64,000 nucleotides of DNA from Acidobacteriota bacterium. GTDB taxonomy: Bacteria > Acidobacteriota > Thermoanaerobaculia > Multivoradales > J023. Each line of letters opens with the position of its first letter. Position 1 is the first letter of the stretch. The position numbers and the translations under genes were made by a program. The notes below the pieces were generated by a model. That model made no database searches, was not told the origin of the DNA, and saw only the letters and a list, made by a program, of their open reading frames with translations. This document shows positions 51,387 through 61,807 of this stretch, piece after piece. The stretch spans positions 1 to 64,000 of the forward strand of contig JAJCXR010000048.1 in assembly GCA_029263315.1 (NCBI GenBank), read 5' to 3'.

Positions 51387-53012
51387 TCAGAGCAAGCGCA
51401 TCTTGTTCTTGAGGATATAGATCTCGAAAGCCATGCCGGCTTTGGCCAGGAGACGGCGTAGCTCCGCCAGGGGCGCTCCCGACACCCCATCTCGACGGTT
51501 GTCCCCGTATAGATAGCAGACGATCTTCGAGCGTAATGCCACCGGCAGGACGAGGCAATCCTTGGGTGCCGCGCCCCCTAGACCGGCCACTAGACGCTGG
51601 TTGGGCTCCAACGCAGGCAGGGGCCCAAGCCACAGGCTCGACGCTTCCGTCAGGCTGCTGAAAACGGACGGCTCGTGGGATTCGATCTCGACAGCTCGCA
51701 GGGCCTGCCCCACCACGCCGGGCCCATCTCCCCGCCAACCGATGATCCGCTCTTGCCGTCTGAAGAGCAGCAGGCGGCGTTCCAAATAAGGGGCGGCGAA
51801 TCCAAGCAATACATCGGCGATCTCATCGCGGATGTCGGCATCCTGAAGCTTGGCCGCGGCGACATCCAAACGCTCCTCCAGGGACAGTGACGGGTCGTCG
51901 TAACGGGGCTCCGTCCAGGCATCGACGGCGATTTCTTCGTCCGCCAGCCCATCTTGCGCCAAGAAGTCGTCGTCCGCCACCAGGTCGTCGCCCACCGGAC
52001 CGTCAGCTTCCGGCGAGGTTTCCATGACCTCCAGCTCATTTTCCTCGGCCCCGGGATCCCAAACGTCCACCTCGCCCATGGCCGTGTCGTCGGGCCTGGT
52101 TTCGGGAGCGATCTCCACTTCGACCGGCGTCGCGTCGACGCTGCCCCGCATGGAGCGCAGTAGCTCTGCATCCTCGTCGTCCAGCTCGATAAAACGGGGT
52201 TTGGCGGGCGACGGGGCGGCCTGACCTTTGCCGAGGGAGGCCGGGGTCCGGGGCGGCGGCGGTTTGGCGGGCGGCGGCGGTGTGTGCGACGGCGGGGGTG
52301 GCACGGGGGCCACCGGTCGTCGACGGGCGAAGGAGGGCCGGGTCGGAGCGAGGGGCGCTGGCGTTCGACCGGGCTGTGGCGCTTGTCGAGACCCTGGCGC
52401 TTGTCCAGACCCTGGCGCTCGTCCAGACCCTGGCGCTCGACCGGAAAGGGGCGGTCCGTGCGACCTCGAGGTGTCCTCCCCTTCCCCGACTGGAATTGAT
52501 CCGGGGGGCGGTTCCCGGCGGATCACGGGGCGCAGTGAGCCGCTTTCGATGCGTTTGGCCAAGGACGTGAAACGCACTCCACAGGGGACCCGGTAATGTT
52601 GCTGCAAGGCCAGCTTGACCCGCAGCTCGAGGGCCACGGAGGTCCGCACCATATGGCCGGTCAGCATCCGGATCTCGTCTTCGGTGATGGCGTCGACGAC
52701 ATCCGCCGAAGCGATCAGCAGGGTCTTGCCTTGCAGCTCGTAGGGCACCAGCTGATAGCGCTGGGCCAGCTTGCTCGGCAACAGTCGAATGGCCGCGGCG
52801 GCGCTGGCCTCCAGCTGTTGGCGGCTGGCTGTACGGGTACCGTGATGGCTGCCCAAGGCTTTCAGCAGATCCGCTTCGCTGAGGGCCGCCCCTTCGATCA
52901 GGTTGGTGCCGAGGCGTCCGCCGAGCTGGCTTTGCAAGCTCAGGGCCTGCTGTAGCTGAGCCTCGCTGATGACCCCATCCGCCACCAACTGCTCACCGAG
53001 ACGTCGTCGCAT
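51387..53012 (-). CDS. MshEN-domain protein with Pro-rich linker
   Basis: This 541-residue protein begins with an MshE/GspE N-terminal domain (about 1-150: LGEQLVADGVISEAQLQQALSLQ, YQLVPYEL, LLIASADVVDAI). MshEN domains can bind c-di-GMP. No GspE ATPase follows. Instead there are a Pro/Arg-rich repeat linker (about 165-270), an acidic stretch (about 275-360) and a C-terminal domain of about 170 residues (LRRLLAKAGMAFEIYILKNKM) that looks GAF-like. It is likely a soluble signalling protein. It is followed on the minus strand by nothing close and preceded by a PilZ protein gene 23 bp away, so the pair may share c-di-GMP signalling. GGGGGAG precedes the ATG. Confidence 0.75.
   Translation of the reverse strand: MRRRLGEQLVADGVISEAQLQQALSLQSQLGGRLGTNLIEGAALSEADLLKALGSHHGTRTASRQQLEASAAAAIRLLPSKLAQRYQLVPYELQGKTLLIASADVVDAITEDEIRMLTGHMVRTSVALELRVKLALQQHYRVPCGVRFTSLAKRIESGSLRPVIRREPPPGSIPVGEGEDTSRSHGPPLSGRAPGSGRAPGSGQAPGSRQAPQPGRTPAPLAPTRPSFARRRPVAPVPPPPSHTPPPPAKPPPPRTPASLGKGQAAPSPAKPRFIELDDEDAELLRSMRGSVDATPVEVEIAPETRPDDTAMGEVDVWDPGAEENELEVMETSPEADGPVGDDLVADDDFLAQDGLADEEIAVDAWTEPRYDDPSLSLEERLDVAAAKLQDADIRDEIADVLLGFAAPYLERRLLLFRRQERIIGWRGDGPGVVGQALRAVEIESHEPSVFSSLTEASSLWLGPLPALEPNQRLVAGLGGAAPKDCLVLPVALRSKIVCYLYGDNRRDGVSGAPLAELRRLLAKAGMAFEIYILKNKMRLL
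52363..52452. repeat. 18-bp tandem repeat in the MshEN protein linker
   Basis: Units of the form GCTYGTCCAGACCCTGGC start at 52381, 52399 and 52417, with degenerate copies at 52363 and 52435. They are in frame and encode the PGSGRA/PGSGQA-type repeat in the linker. Confidence 0.9.
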
Positions 53013-53035
53013 GGCCGCTCTCCCCCGGGACGGAG

Positions 53036-53734
53036 TCAGAGACTGTTGATGTAGCTTTCGAAGCGGCGCTGGGAATCGCCTACGAAGGAGATGAAGCGCA
53101 CGCCGACACCGCCCACCGAGTCGCGACCTGGCATCGTTTGGCGCACCACCTCGGCGACTCCCACCAGGGGTCGGATGTCGTCCGGCAGGGAGAATTCGAA
53201 GTGAATCTGGGTCCCCATGTCATAGCGCTTTTCGGTGCGGATCAACATTCCGGTGGAGGATAGATTCTCCGTTTGGCAGAGGATCATGTCCTTGGTCTCC
53301 CCCAGCTTGACCTCCATTCGGGCGAGGAATCGGGCCGCCTTGCGCGGCGCCACATGGAGCAGGCTCGAGACCATCTCTTGGATCTGCCCATCGGCGCTGG
53401 CCAGGTCGACGGCCCGATTGGCTCCCCGGCCGATGAACCCCTGCGCTTCATCCAGCAGGTCGGCGGTGGTCAGCAGCAGCAAGGGCGAATGACGGCAAGC
53501 GCTGTCGGGATGGCGGGCCGATTCGAGGAAAGCTTCCATATCCAAGTCCGGCAACGGGTAACGCACCATCAAGACTTCGATGCTGACATGGCCGATAATC
53601 TCCAAGGCACCCATGCCACTGGGAAAACGATCGACATCAAAGTCTTTGCGCGCCAGGAAGGGTACAAAGCGCTCGAATTCCTGGGCGGTGACGCCGATCG
53701 CCAGAACATTTCTTCTCGAATTGGATGGGGTCAT
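53036..53734 (-). CDS. Receiver-like plus PilZ domain protein
   Basis: This 232-residue protein has an N-terminal half (about 1-115) that has the look of a CheY-like fold but lacks a clear phosphoacceptor Asp (LMVRYPLPDLDMEAF). The C-terminal half (about 125-232) is PilZ-like: RKAARFLARMEVKLGE near the start and NLSSTGMLI, the N.S..G variant of the D/N-x-S-x-x-G c-di-GMP motif, then GVGVRFISF. It probably senses c-di-GMP and controls a motility or adhesion target. It lies 23 bp upstream of the MshEN gene, in the same operon. Confidence 0.82.
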   Translation of the reverse strand: MTPSNSRRNVLAIGVTAQEFERFVPFLARKDFDVDRFPSGMGALEIIGHVSIEVLMVRYPLPDLDMEAFLESARHPDSACRHSPLLLLTTADLLDEAQGFIGRGANRAVDLASADGQIQEMVSSLLHVAPRKAARFLARMEVKLGETKDMILCQTENLSSTGMLIRTEKRYDMGTQIHFEFSLPDDIRPLVGVAEVVRQTMPGRDSVGGVGVRFISFVGDSQRRFESYINSL

Positions 53735-53926
53735 GGGAACAGAATCACTTCAACTGGCTCACAGCAAACAACAAAATGGTCGATAAGCACAGGTCACGGG
53801 AAACGCCCTCAGGAATCTCCAGGGGCGGCGCCGGTGCCGGATCTTGCGGGCCGACGACGGCATCTCGCCGCCGGGGCGGCAGTTTATTACACCTCGGGCA
53901 TTCCCCAAAGGGCACCGAGTATGTCC

Positions 53927-54748
53927 TCAGGCTACCACCTCGACCTTCTCGAAGGCGATCACGTCGTGGTGGTGATCCCAACCCTGGGGACGAAAGAACG
54001 CCAAGCGCAACGCACCGTCGGTCAAGGCGGCAGCCCGTTCTTGCAAATACTCCTTGCGATGCCACGTCATGCCATAGGTGCCGGCGAAATCTCCCCAGTT
54101 GGCGGCATAGTGGCGAAAAGAAATGCCCTGCTCCGCCACCTCTCGCCGGATGGTGGCCGCTTCGGCGGCATGCTCACCGCCGTACAGATGCTCGAGATTG
54201 GCCAGACTGAACTCCCCGTGCATCGAGAATACCATCAATCCCCCCGGTAGCAGGCTCTGGCCCATGCGCTGCAGCAGGTGATCACAGCTGGCGGCATCGA
54301 GGTGAGTGAACACCGAGCCACTCCAAATCAAGTCATAGGTGGTCAAGGGGATGCGTCCGATATCCCATGACGAGAGCATGGGTCGGACCCCAAACTCGGC
54401 GGCACAAAAACGGACGCCCTCTTCGTCGAGGTCGCAGGCGGTGATGCGCTGCGCTGCCACTTTCTGTTGCAACAACCGCAAGACTCGGCCATGGCCGCAG
54501 CCAAAGTCGAGGCACGAGGTGACGTCATCGAAGCTTCGTCCCACTTCGGCCAATGCCTCAGCGACGATATCGACGGCCGAGCGGGCGGCTCGCAGGTAGT
54601 TTTCGATGCTCTCCCTGGAGGAATCGAAGAGCATCAAGTCGTTGGTGTGGACCCGTCCGGGTACGCCCGGCAAGAACCGGGAACGACGTCCCGGTGCGAA
54701 CCGAATCTCGAGGCGTTTGGCAAGGGATCTCAGACGACGTTTGAGCAT
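53927..54748 (-). CDS. Class I SAM-dependent methyltransferase
   Basis: This 273-residue protein carries motif I LDFGCGHGRVLRLLQ near residue 80, then TACDLDEEGVRFCAAEFG and YDLIWSGSVFTHLDAASCDHL, as in class I Rossmann methyltransferases. The N-terminal 60 residues are basic. It is divergent from the glycosyltransferase gene, with about 214 bases between, and separate from the PilZ operon. The substrate is unknown; a sugar or lipid-linked glycan is possible given the neighbour. Confidence 0.88.
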   Translation of the reverse strand: MLKRRLRSLAKRLEIRFAPGRRSRFLPGVPGRVHTNDLMLFDSSRESIENYLRAARSAVDIVAEALAEVGRSFDDVTSCLDFGCGHGRVLRLLQQKVAAQRITACDLDEEGVRFCAAEFGVRPMLSSWDIGRIPLTTYDLIWSGSVFTHLDAASCDHLLQRMGQSLLPGGLMVFSMHGEFSLANLEHLYGGEHAAEAATIRREVAEQGISFRHYAANWGDFAGTYGMTWHRKEYLQERAAALTDGALRLAFFRPQGWDHHHDVIAFEKVEVVA

Positions 54749-54962
54749 GATGGGGGTCTGGACAAGTTATATAACGGCTGGCGATGAGGGACTTGAGAAA
54801 CGGACTGGAAATAGCGGCAGCGATGGTGGGTACTGGCTCAGAAAATTGTCGGCCCCAGGCAAGGACGGGGCACCATCGACGCGAGGGCGCAATCTACCAC
54901 AAGCCCCCGGCTGGAGGGTCCGCCTCCCTTTCCACCACCTCTGCGATAGACTCGCCCCTCCC

Positions 54963-57077
54963 ATGTCCCCTTCCCCCAAAAACCCCGCCGCTCACCCTGA
55001 CCCCAAACCTGCCGCAGAGCACCACGGGGCACGTCCCGTGGCTCAACATCTGGCGGCCATCGAAGATCGACTAAGGTCCATCGAGAACCGTCTGTCAGGG
55101 GTGGCGAATGGGCCAGGCAAGCAGTTGCCACAGCATCTCCACCGCCGCTTGGAAAGTTTGGAATCGCGAGAGCACCATCACGCCCAGGCACTGGCCAGTC
55201 TCGAATCACGCCTTGCCGTTCTGCTGGCCCGCCTGACGGAGGAAGGCGGCGCCGATGGCGTTACGCGCGATGACAACGGAGCACAGGTGGACGGTCCAGA
55301 CGACGGCACAGCCGCCGTCTTTCCGGCCGTGCCGCGGCGCTCCTTGGGACGTCGAGCCCTCGATGCGCTGCATTACCTGCGCTACGTTTGGCGGCGCCTG
55401 AAGGGGACCGAAGAAGGGCCGTTCCCCGACCACAGCTTGCGGCTGAGCGTCGGCGATCCGGTGGACCGCCTGCCGTCCTTGGGTGTGGTGGTGCTGGCCG
55501 AGACGGCGCCTTCGGCGGACGACCTTGGCGCCGCCCTCGACCGGCAGACGGAGAGGGAGCTGCCCATCTGGCTATATGTGGAACAGGAGCAATCCTTGAG
55601 CCATTGGCGGGGCGACATGGTGGCCGAGGAGCAATTCTTGGCCCCCGAACGCCTGCGGCACCACATGCGTCAGTCGGCGCAGGTCGACTACCTGATCACC
55701 TGCACCGTCGATCAGTTGTCCAGCTGGCCCGACACGGTGGTCGAGTGCCTGCGTCTGACCTTGGCGGCCGAAGAGCTGGACTTAGTGGAGGTCCTGCTGC
55801 CGTCCAATCGCCGCCTTTTGGCCCTTCGCAGCACCGCCTGGAACCCGCCTCCGGGCATCATCTCGTCTCCCCAGGAACGCCCCGCCGTGCAAGCCATCGG
55901 CAAGGTGGTTCGCCTCACCCCGGAGCCCATGGCGGCGCTCTTGGACGGCGTCTTCGAGCGTCGTTTCGGCCCCTACCGCTTCACCAAGCCGGGCCGCACC
56001 CTGGTACGTCATGGCCTGGTGCCCGAGACGCCCTCCGGCGACTCCAAGCCCGGGCAGGGTGCTGCCCCACTGCTGCTCACCGGCCAGCTCCTCGGGGGGC
56101 GGGAGCAAATGTTCAGCGACCTGCTGTTGCGCCTTGGTCCACAGCGCCTGGTTTTGACCGCCGGCAGCGACCCCTTGACCTTGGAGAGATATCACCGCTT
56201 GCAACAGCTGCGGCGACTGGACGGCACCGGCGGCCAGCTCTATCCCTTGACATCTTTCCTCGAAGCTCCCCAGCTGGCCGGTGCCGTCGCCTGGCTGGCC
56301 AGACGTTGGGCCTGCCCGGCGCTGCTCTCCCTGGCCAACGATGCCAGCGATCAGGAGGTTGCTGCGGCCTGTGGTGAGGGGTCCTTGCCCAGCCTCGAGG
56401 CGCCGCGGCACGGGGCCGGGTTCGTGCTCTGCGACTCTCTACCCGGAGTTGGCCAGCGGACGGCGGAGGTGGCTCTCGACGCCCTGCGCCAGCGGCTTGG
56501 AGTGGCGCCCCAGGCGCCGGTCATTCTGTGGTTCGGCGACCTGTTGCGGGAGCGACGGCCAGAAGACTTCTTGAGTCTCGCACAGCGCTGGCAGGGAACC
56601 GCCGAAGCCTACTTCTTGATGGTCGGACGAGGTCCTCTCGAAGGCTCCGTCGACGACCTAGCCCGTTTCCTGGGGCTTGACAGGTTCCGACGGCTGCCCT
56701 CTCTGCCGCTCACCTTCGCCATCGCCCTCTGCGACGTCCTCTGCCTCACGGCGTCCTATGAGCCTTTCCCCCATGGCCTCTTAGCCGCCCTGTCGGAGGG
56801 ACGCCCGGTGCTCCTCCCCGGGGGCTCCGAGATGGCGTCCTGGGTCTCCCAACGGGCCGCCGGACCCGCTGCAACTTACGACAGCACCGACCTCGACAGC
56901 GCCGTCGAGGCTCTGGGGGCCCTTCTAGCAGCCACCGCTGAGGCATCGCCTGCGGCGTCGGCTGACGATCCAGGCAGCGAGATGCAGGACCGTGGCTCGA
57001 GTCGGCGACGGCTCGGCGTCGAAGATCACGATGACCGCTGGCGGCAACGCTTGGAGAGCCCACCGCCCCCGGCGTGA
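54963..57077 (+). CDS. Glycosyltransferase family protein (GT-B type)
   Basis: This 704-residue protein starts with a coiled-coil segment (about 25-90: LAAIEDRLRSIENRL, LESLESREHHH). A long middle region of unclear fold and a C-terminal GT1/GT4-like domain follow (about 510-660: VILWFGDLLRERRPEDFL, FLMVGRGPLEG, CDVLCLTASYEPFPHGLLAAL). The E-P-F-P-H-G-L-L-A-A-L segment corresponds to the donor-binding E.F......A pattern. Start ATG 54963 is the first after the divergent gap. It is likely involved in surface polysaccharide or protein glycosylation, with no neighbours that identify the sugar. Confidence 0.75.
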   Translation: MSPSPKNPAAHPDPKPAAEHHGARPVAQHLAAIEDRLRSIENRLSGVANGPGKQLPQHLHRRLESLESREHHHAQALASLESRLAVLLARLTEEGGADGVTRDDNGAQVDGPDDGTAAVFPAVPRRSLGRRALDALHYLRYVWRRLKGTEEGPFPDHSLRLSVGDPVDRLPSLGVVVLAETAPSADDLGAALDRQTERELPIWLYVEQEQSLSHWRGDMVAEEQFLAPERLRHHMRQSAQVDYLITCTVDQLSSWPDTVVECLRLTLAAEELDLVEVLLPSNRRLLALRSTAWNPPPGIISSPQERPAVQAIGKVVRLTPEPMAALLDGVFERRFGPYRFTKPGRTLVRHGLVPETPSGDSKPGQGAAPLLLTGQLLGGREQMFSDLLLRLGPQRLVLTAGSDPLTLERYHRLQQLRRLDGTGGQLYPLTSFLEAPQLAGAVAWLARRWACPALLSLANDASDQEVAAACGEGSLPSLEAPRHGAGFVLCDSLPGVGQRTAEVALDALRQRLGVAPQAPVILWFGDLLRERRPEDFLSLAQRWQGTAEAYFLMVGRGPLEGSVDDLARFLGLDRFRRLPSLPLTFAIALCDVLCLTASYEPFPHGLLAALSEGRPVLLPGGSEMASWVSQRAAGPAATYDSTDLDSAVEALGALLAATAEASPAASADDPGSEMQDRGSSRRRLGVEDHDDRWRQRLESPPPPA

Positions 57078-57224
57078 TCCCTCGCCCCTTGCATCTTGTG
57101 GCGGAAGGCCCGGGAAGGCTATGGTAAGGCCTGCGGACGCCCACACCGTCCGGCGCCGCGCTGCCCCGCCACCGTCACGCAACCTGGGGTCCCACCCGGA
57201 TCCTGGGATAGCTTGGAGATCGCC

Positions 57225-58136
<912 letters not shown>

Positions 58137-58168
58137 GCACCCTTCGAATAAAGCGGTAGACTGCGTGG

Positions 58169-59290
58169 GTGACTGTGGCAACCTGGTATTTGGAACGCAA
58201 GATCTCGGTTCAGGGTAAGGTCCAGAGAATCACTCTGCGACCGCTGCCCTTTCGCGTCGGTCGTCATGCGGATTCCGATCTTCTCCTCGACTCGAGCCAT
58301 GGCTCGCAACGCCACGCCGAGCTCTTCGAAGCCCAAGATCGGCTGTGGCTGCGGGACCTCGGCAGCACCAATGGGACCTCGGTCAACGGCGAGCGATTGC
58401 ACGGCGAACGGTGCCTTGAGCCCGGGGACACGGTGCATTTTGCGGATGTCGCCTACCGGATCGGAACGAGTGACGGCTCAACGTCGACCTCGTTCCAGCC
58501 AACTCAGGTCTTCTCCAACACCGAACGCCTGCAGCTCTTCGCCAGGGTGCGGGAGCCCAAAGCTTTCGAAGAGATGTTGCTGGGTCGCCACCTATGGACC
58601 CACTACCAACCGTTGGTCGACCTGCGTCGAGGTACGGTGTACGGCTATGAGGTGCTGGGTCGGGGGCAACTGGATGGACGCCAGAGCCCTCCTAACCAGC
58701 TCTTCTACGTGGCCGAAAATCTCCAGCGGGAAATCGAGCTCAGCGCCCTGTTCCGAAGGCTTGGCCTCGAGCTTTCCCAAGGACTCGACAACAGCCTGGC
58801 CTTCTTCGTCAATACCCATCCCACCGAGTTGCGGGACTGCGATGCTCTGCTCAGCTCGGTCAGCGAGCTGCGGCGGGATTTCCCCCAGGCCCGCCTGGTG
58901 CTGGAGATCCACGAAGCGGCGGTCGCCAACGTCGAGGAGCTCAAGTCGCTGCGCTCAGGCCTAGAAGCGATCGAGGTCGATTTGGCCTTCGACGATTTCG
59001 GAACTGGCCAAGCCCGCTTGCTCGAGCTGGTGGAGGTCGAGCCCCGCTATCTGAAATTCGACGCCGTGCTCATCTCCCGTTTACATCTGGCCTCCAAAAA
59101 ACGACGCGACATGTTGCAGAGCTTGCTCAAGGTGGTGCTCGACCTCGGCATCTCACCGATCGCCGAGTGCATCGAGAGCGAGGAGGAGGCGTCAGCTTGC
59201 CTCGATCTCGGGTTCGAAATCGGTCAAGGGTACTATCTTGGGCGCCCCGCCTTGGCGGCAGATCACCAAGATCCAAAAACCAAGGCCTAG
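58169..59290 (+). CDS. FHA-EAL two-domain signalling protein
   Basis: This 373-residue protein has an N-terminal FHA domain (about 10-105) with RVGRHADSDLLLD, SSHGSQRHAEL and LGSTNGTSVNG, so it should bind phospho-Thr. The C-terminal EAL-type domain (about 130-365) has the signature degenerated to YEVLGRG, then LVLEIHEAA, AFDDFGTGQARLL, YLKFDAVLI and IAECIESEEEASACLDLGFEIGQGYYLGRP. The E-x-L and DDFG residues remain, so c-di-GMP hydrolysis is possible but not certain. Start is GTG 58169. It follows menB by 32 bp, though a functional link is not apparent. Confidence 0.9.
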   Translation: MTVATWYLERKISVQGKVQRITLRPLPFRVGRHADSDLLLDSSHGSQRHAELFEAQDRLWLRDLGSTNGTSVNGERLHGERCLEPGDTVHFADVAYRIGTSDGSTSTSFQPTQVFSNTERLQLFARVREPKAFEEMLLGRHLWTHYQPLVDLRRGTVYGYEVLGRGQLDGRQSPPNQLFYVAENLQREIELSALFRRLGLELSQGLDNSLAFFVNTHPTELRDCDALLSSVSELRRDFPQARLVLEIHEAAVANVEELKSLRSGLEAIEVDLAFDDFGTGQARLLELVEVEPRYLKFDAVLISRLHLASKKRRDMLQSLLKVVLDLGISPIAECIESEEEASACLDLGFEIGQGYYLGRPALAADHQDPKTKA

Positions 59291-59305
59291 CGGGTAGGCT
59301 CGCCC

Positions 59306-60574
59306 TTGCTCTCTCCCCTGCCAGCGGATTTCGCTGATGGTGCCTTGCGACTCTGGCACCTGCTGCTGCATCTCGACTTCTTCAAGTATGCCTCGATTCC
59401 CCTGGTGGCCGGTGTGGTGGGCTGGTCGACCAACTGGGTGGCCATTCAGCTCACCTTCCTTCCCCTGCGCTTCGTCGGCTGGCCCCCCTGGCTCGGCTGG
59501 CAAGGCATCATCCCCGCCAAGGCGGGCAAGATGGCCGCCATCTTCGTCGATACGACGATGGTACGCCTCGGCACCTTGCCGGAGCTCTTTCAACGCATGG
59601 AGCCCGACAAGATCGCCCGACAAATCGTCACTTCCATAACCCCTCGTTTGGAGGGCATGACCGACCGCATCCTGGAGCAGGCTGACGCCGGCCTGTGGCA
59701 AAACACTCCGGACTTGGTCAAGCAACAGGTTTATCGCCGCGTCCAGGAGTGCCTGCCGGATCTGGTCGATGATCTGATGGAGGACGCCAGCCACCGCATC
59801 GAAGAGCTGATCGATTTCAAACACATGATCAGCAGCCGCCTGGTGGGCGATCCGGCCCTGCTCAATCGTCTCTTTCTCGAATCCGGCGCCGAAGAATTCA
59901 AATTCATCGTGCGCTCCGGCTTCTACTTCGGTTTTCTATTCGGTCTCGTGCAACTGCTGGTTTGGATTCTCTATCCCGCCTGGTGGGTGCTGCCGTTGTT
60001 CGGTTTGGTGGTCGGCTACGCCACCAACTGGATCGCTCTCAATGTCATCTTTCGTCCCCTCGAGCCACGCCGAGTGGGCCCTTGGACGGTGCATGGCATC
60101 TTCCTTCGCCGCCAGCGGGAGGTCGCCCGCATCTGGTGCCGCTTGGTGACCCGGGAGATCGTCACCGTGCGCAGCATCATCCACGCCATGCTGCACGGGC
60201 CCAATTCCGCAGCCACCCGCGCCATGATCCGTCGACACATCGAGCCCATCGTCTGGAAGGCCGCCGGCCCCGTCAAGTTGCCCGCCCAGTTGGCCCTCGG
60301 ACCTCGGAAGATGGAGCTCATGGCGCGGTATGTCGGCGAGATGTCGGTCACCGTCTCGACGGCCCCCTTCGACGACTGGCACTTCAATCGTGAACGCTCC
60401 GCCATCGTCGAAGAGCTTTTACGGCAGCGCATGGAAGAGTTGCCGTCGGAGGAGTTTCAAGATCTGCTGCGCCCCTGCTTCCAGGAAGACGAAATGAAGC
60501 TCATCCTGATGGGCGCCGGCCTCGGTCTCCTGGCCGGCGTGGCCCAGCTAGTGTTTGTATTCGGCGGCGGCTGA
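59306..60574 (+). CDS. DUF445-family membrane protein
   Basis: This 422-residue protein is of the DUF445/YheB kind. A first hydrophobic segment near 25-50 contains PLVAGVVGWSTNWVAIQLTF. It is repeated as PLFGLVVGYATNWIALNVIF near 230-250, and a final segment lies at the C-terminus (LGLLAGVAQLVFVFG). The two G-(W/Y)-x-T-N-W motifs typify the family. The function is not known. Start TTG 59306 is the best available but weak. It lies 15 bp after the FHA-EAL gene and may be in its operon. Confidence 0.85.
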   Translation: MLSPLPADFADGALRLWHLLLHLDFFKYASIPLVAGVVGWSTNWVAIQLTFLPLRFVGWPPWLGWQGIIPAKAGKMAAIFVDTTMVRLGTLPELFQRMEPDKIARQIVTSITPRLEGMTDRILEQADAGLWQNTPDLVKQQVYRRVQECLPDLVDDLMEDASHRIEELIDFKHMISSRLVGDPALLNRLFLESGAEEFKFIVRSGFYFGFLFGLVQLLVWILYPAWWVLPLFGLVVGYATNWIALNVIFRPLEPRRVGPWTVHGIFLRRQREVARIWCRLVTREIVTVRSIIHAMLHGPNSAATRAMIRRHIEPIVWKAAGPVKLPAQLALGPRKMELMARYVGEMSVTVSTAPFDDWHFNRERSAIVEELLRQRMEELPSEEFQDLLRPCFQEDEMKLILMGAGLGLLAGVAQLVFVFGGG

Positions 60575-60622
60575 TAGACGCCCGACGCGCCGGCTGGCGC
60601 CGGCAGACGTCGTTGCCGTTGC

Positions 60623-61564
60623 TCATAGGTCGCCGCAGGCAGCTTCCAAACCCACCGAGTATCGGTTGGCGGCACTCTGCACGGCCGACACATGGCCGAT
60701 GACACCATTGCGAAACTGAAACTCGATGGCACCAAAATCTTGCATCAAAGGCTGAAGGAGCTCTTCCGCGGTGACCTTGAAAGCCACCGTATCGGCAAAA
60801 AACTCTCGGCCTAGAATCGGATCGCCGCCCTCTTGGGAGTAGGCGAAGATGTCGAAGACCGGCTGCTCGACACCCGGGGCCATCGGTAGGTCCAGCCAAA
60901 TCAGGTACTCCGTCCCCGAATCGAATCCGCCACCGTTCAAGAACCGCATGCTGAAGAGGTTGCATAGGTCGTTCTGGCTACTCTCAGGATCGATGTCGAG
61001 GAGCTGGAAACCGGTGGCAAAATCTTGGTTGGGCGTCACTTGATAGTAGTCACCCTGCAGCGAAGCGCCCTGCGGTCCGTTGACGATGACAAACCCCTTC
61101 TTCATCCCCTGCGGGTCGACTTCCAGATTCGGTACCAGTCGGATGTTGATGGTCCGGATCTCTTTGCCCTGCAGGGTGATCATCTCAGTGCGCTGCGGGG
61201 CCTGCGGCACATCGGTTTCATAGTAGTCGAAGGAAATGTCGACCGAGGCGCCGGACTCGTTGCGCACCGCGAACAGCGTCGTGGTGCCGGCTCCATCCAG
61301 AGTGTCGACTTCGAAGTAGGGCAACAGGAGGCGGCCGGCAAAGCTATCGGCCTTCTGCCAACCGGGGGGCGCCGGGTCGGTGCCCAGGGACGCCGCAGAA
61401 ACGACTTCCACGGGTTGCAGCAGGAGCCAGGCCAGGACGAGGGCCGCTGCCAGTCGCCCGCCGGAAACTTGTGGATTTCTAGGCCGCGGCAAGGCCGGTT
61501 TAGCAAAAACCGAGCCTGACGCCAGGTGCGGCGCGAGGTTGGGATGGGTAGCTTTCGACGACAA
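60623..61564 (-). CDS. Exported protein of unknown function
   Basis: This protein of about 313 residues has a signal-like segment (LAAALVLAWLLLQPVEVVSAAS). I start it at TTG 61564, because AGGAGG lies seven bases upstream; the ATG at 61627 has no ribosome site. The body is beta-rich with LLLPYFEVDTLDGAGTTTLF and AVRNESGASVDISFDYYET, giving an immunoglobulin-like impression. Two Cys residues are near CNLF and the last AACGDL. No family is recognised. It is convergent with the DUF445 gene and divergent from mdh. Confidence 0.7.
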   Translation of the reverse strand: MSSKATHPNLAPHLASGSVFAKPALPRPRNPQVSGGRLAAALVLAWLLLQPVEVVSAASLGTDPAPPGWQKADSFAGRLLLPYFEVDTLDGAGTTTLFAVRNESGASVDISFDYYETDVPQAPQRTEMITLQGKEIRTINIRLVPNLEVDPQGMKKGFVIVNGPQGASLQGDYYQVTPNQDFATGFQLLDIDPESSQNDLCNLFSMRFLNGGGFDSGTEYLIWLDLPMAPGVEQPVFDIFAYSQEGGDPILGREFFADTVAFKVTAEELLQPLMQDFGAIEFQFRNGVIGHVSAVQSAANRYSVGLEAACGDL

Positions 61565-61807
61565 AGGAAATCCTCCTGAATGTGCATCTGCTCGGTGTTG
61601 TATCTCGGTGGCATCTTTCGGTGGCATCTTGACGAACCATCCGGCATGGTTGCGAGTCGCTGATTTCTTTATGGGATCGTATCATTCCGCTCTGGCGGCA
61701 CCCAATCTTCCCTTTTTGCCACCGCAGGACAAGTGCTAGCATTCTCGCAGGGGCCCTGCCCCGTTGAGGCCTCTCATTTGCCATCCACGTCACCAAGGAG
61801 TCGATCC

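Noticed and set aside
52363..52452. Possible CRISPR-like array
   Set aside because: The units are contiguous 18-mers without spacers, in frame inside a coding gene.
54606..54962. N-terminal extension of the glycosyltransferase to 54606
   Set aside because: It would overlap the methyltransferase gene on the other strand and reads as non-coding; ATG 54963 is more credible.
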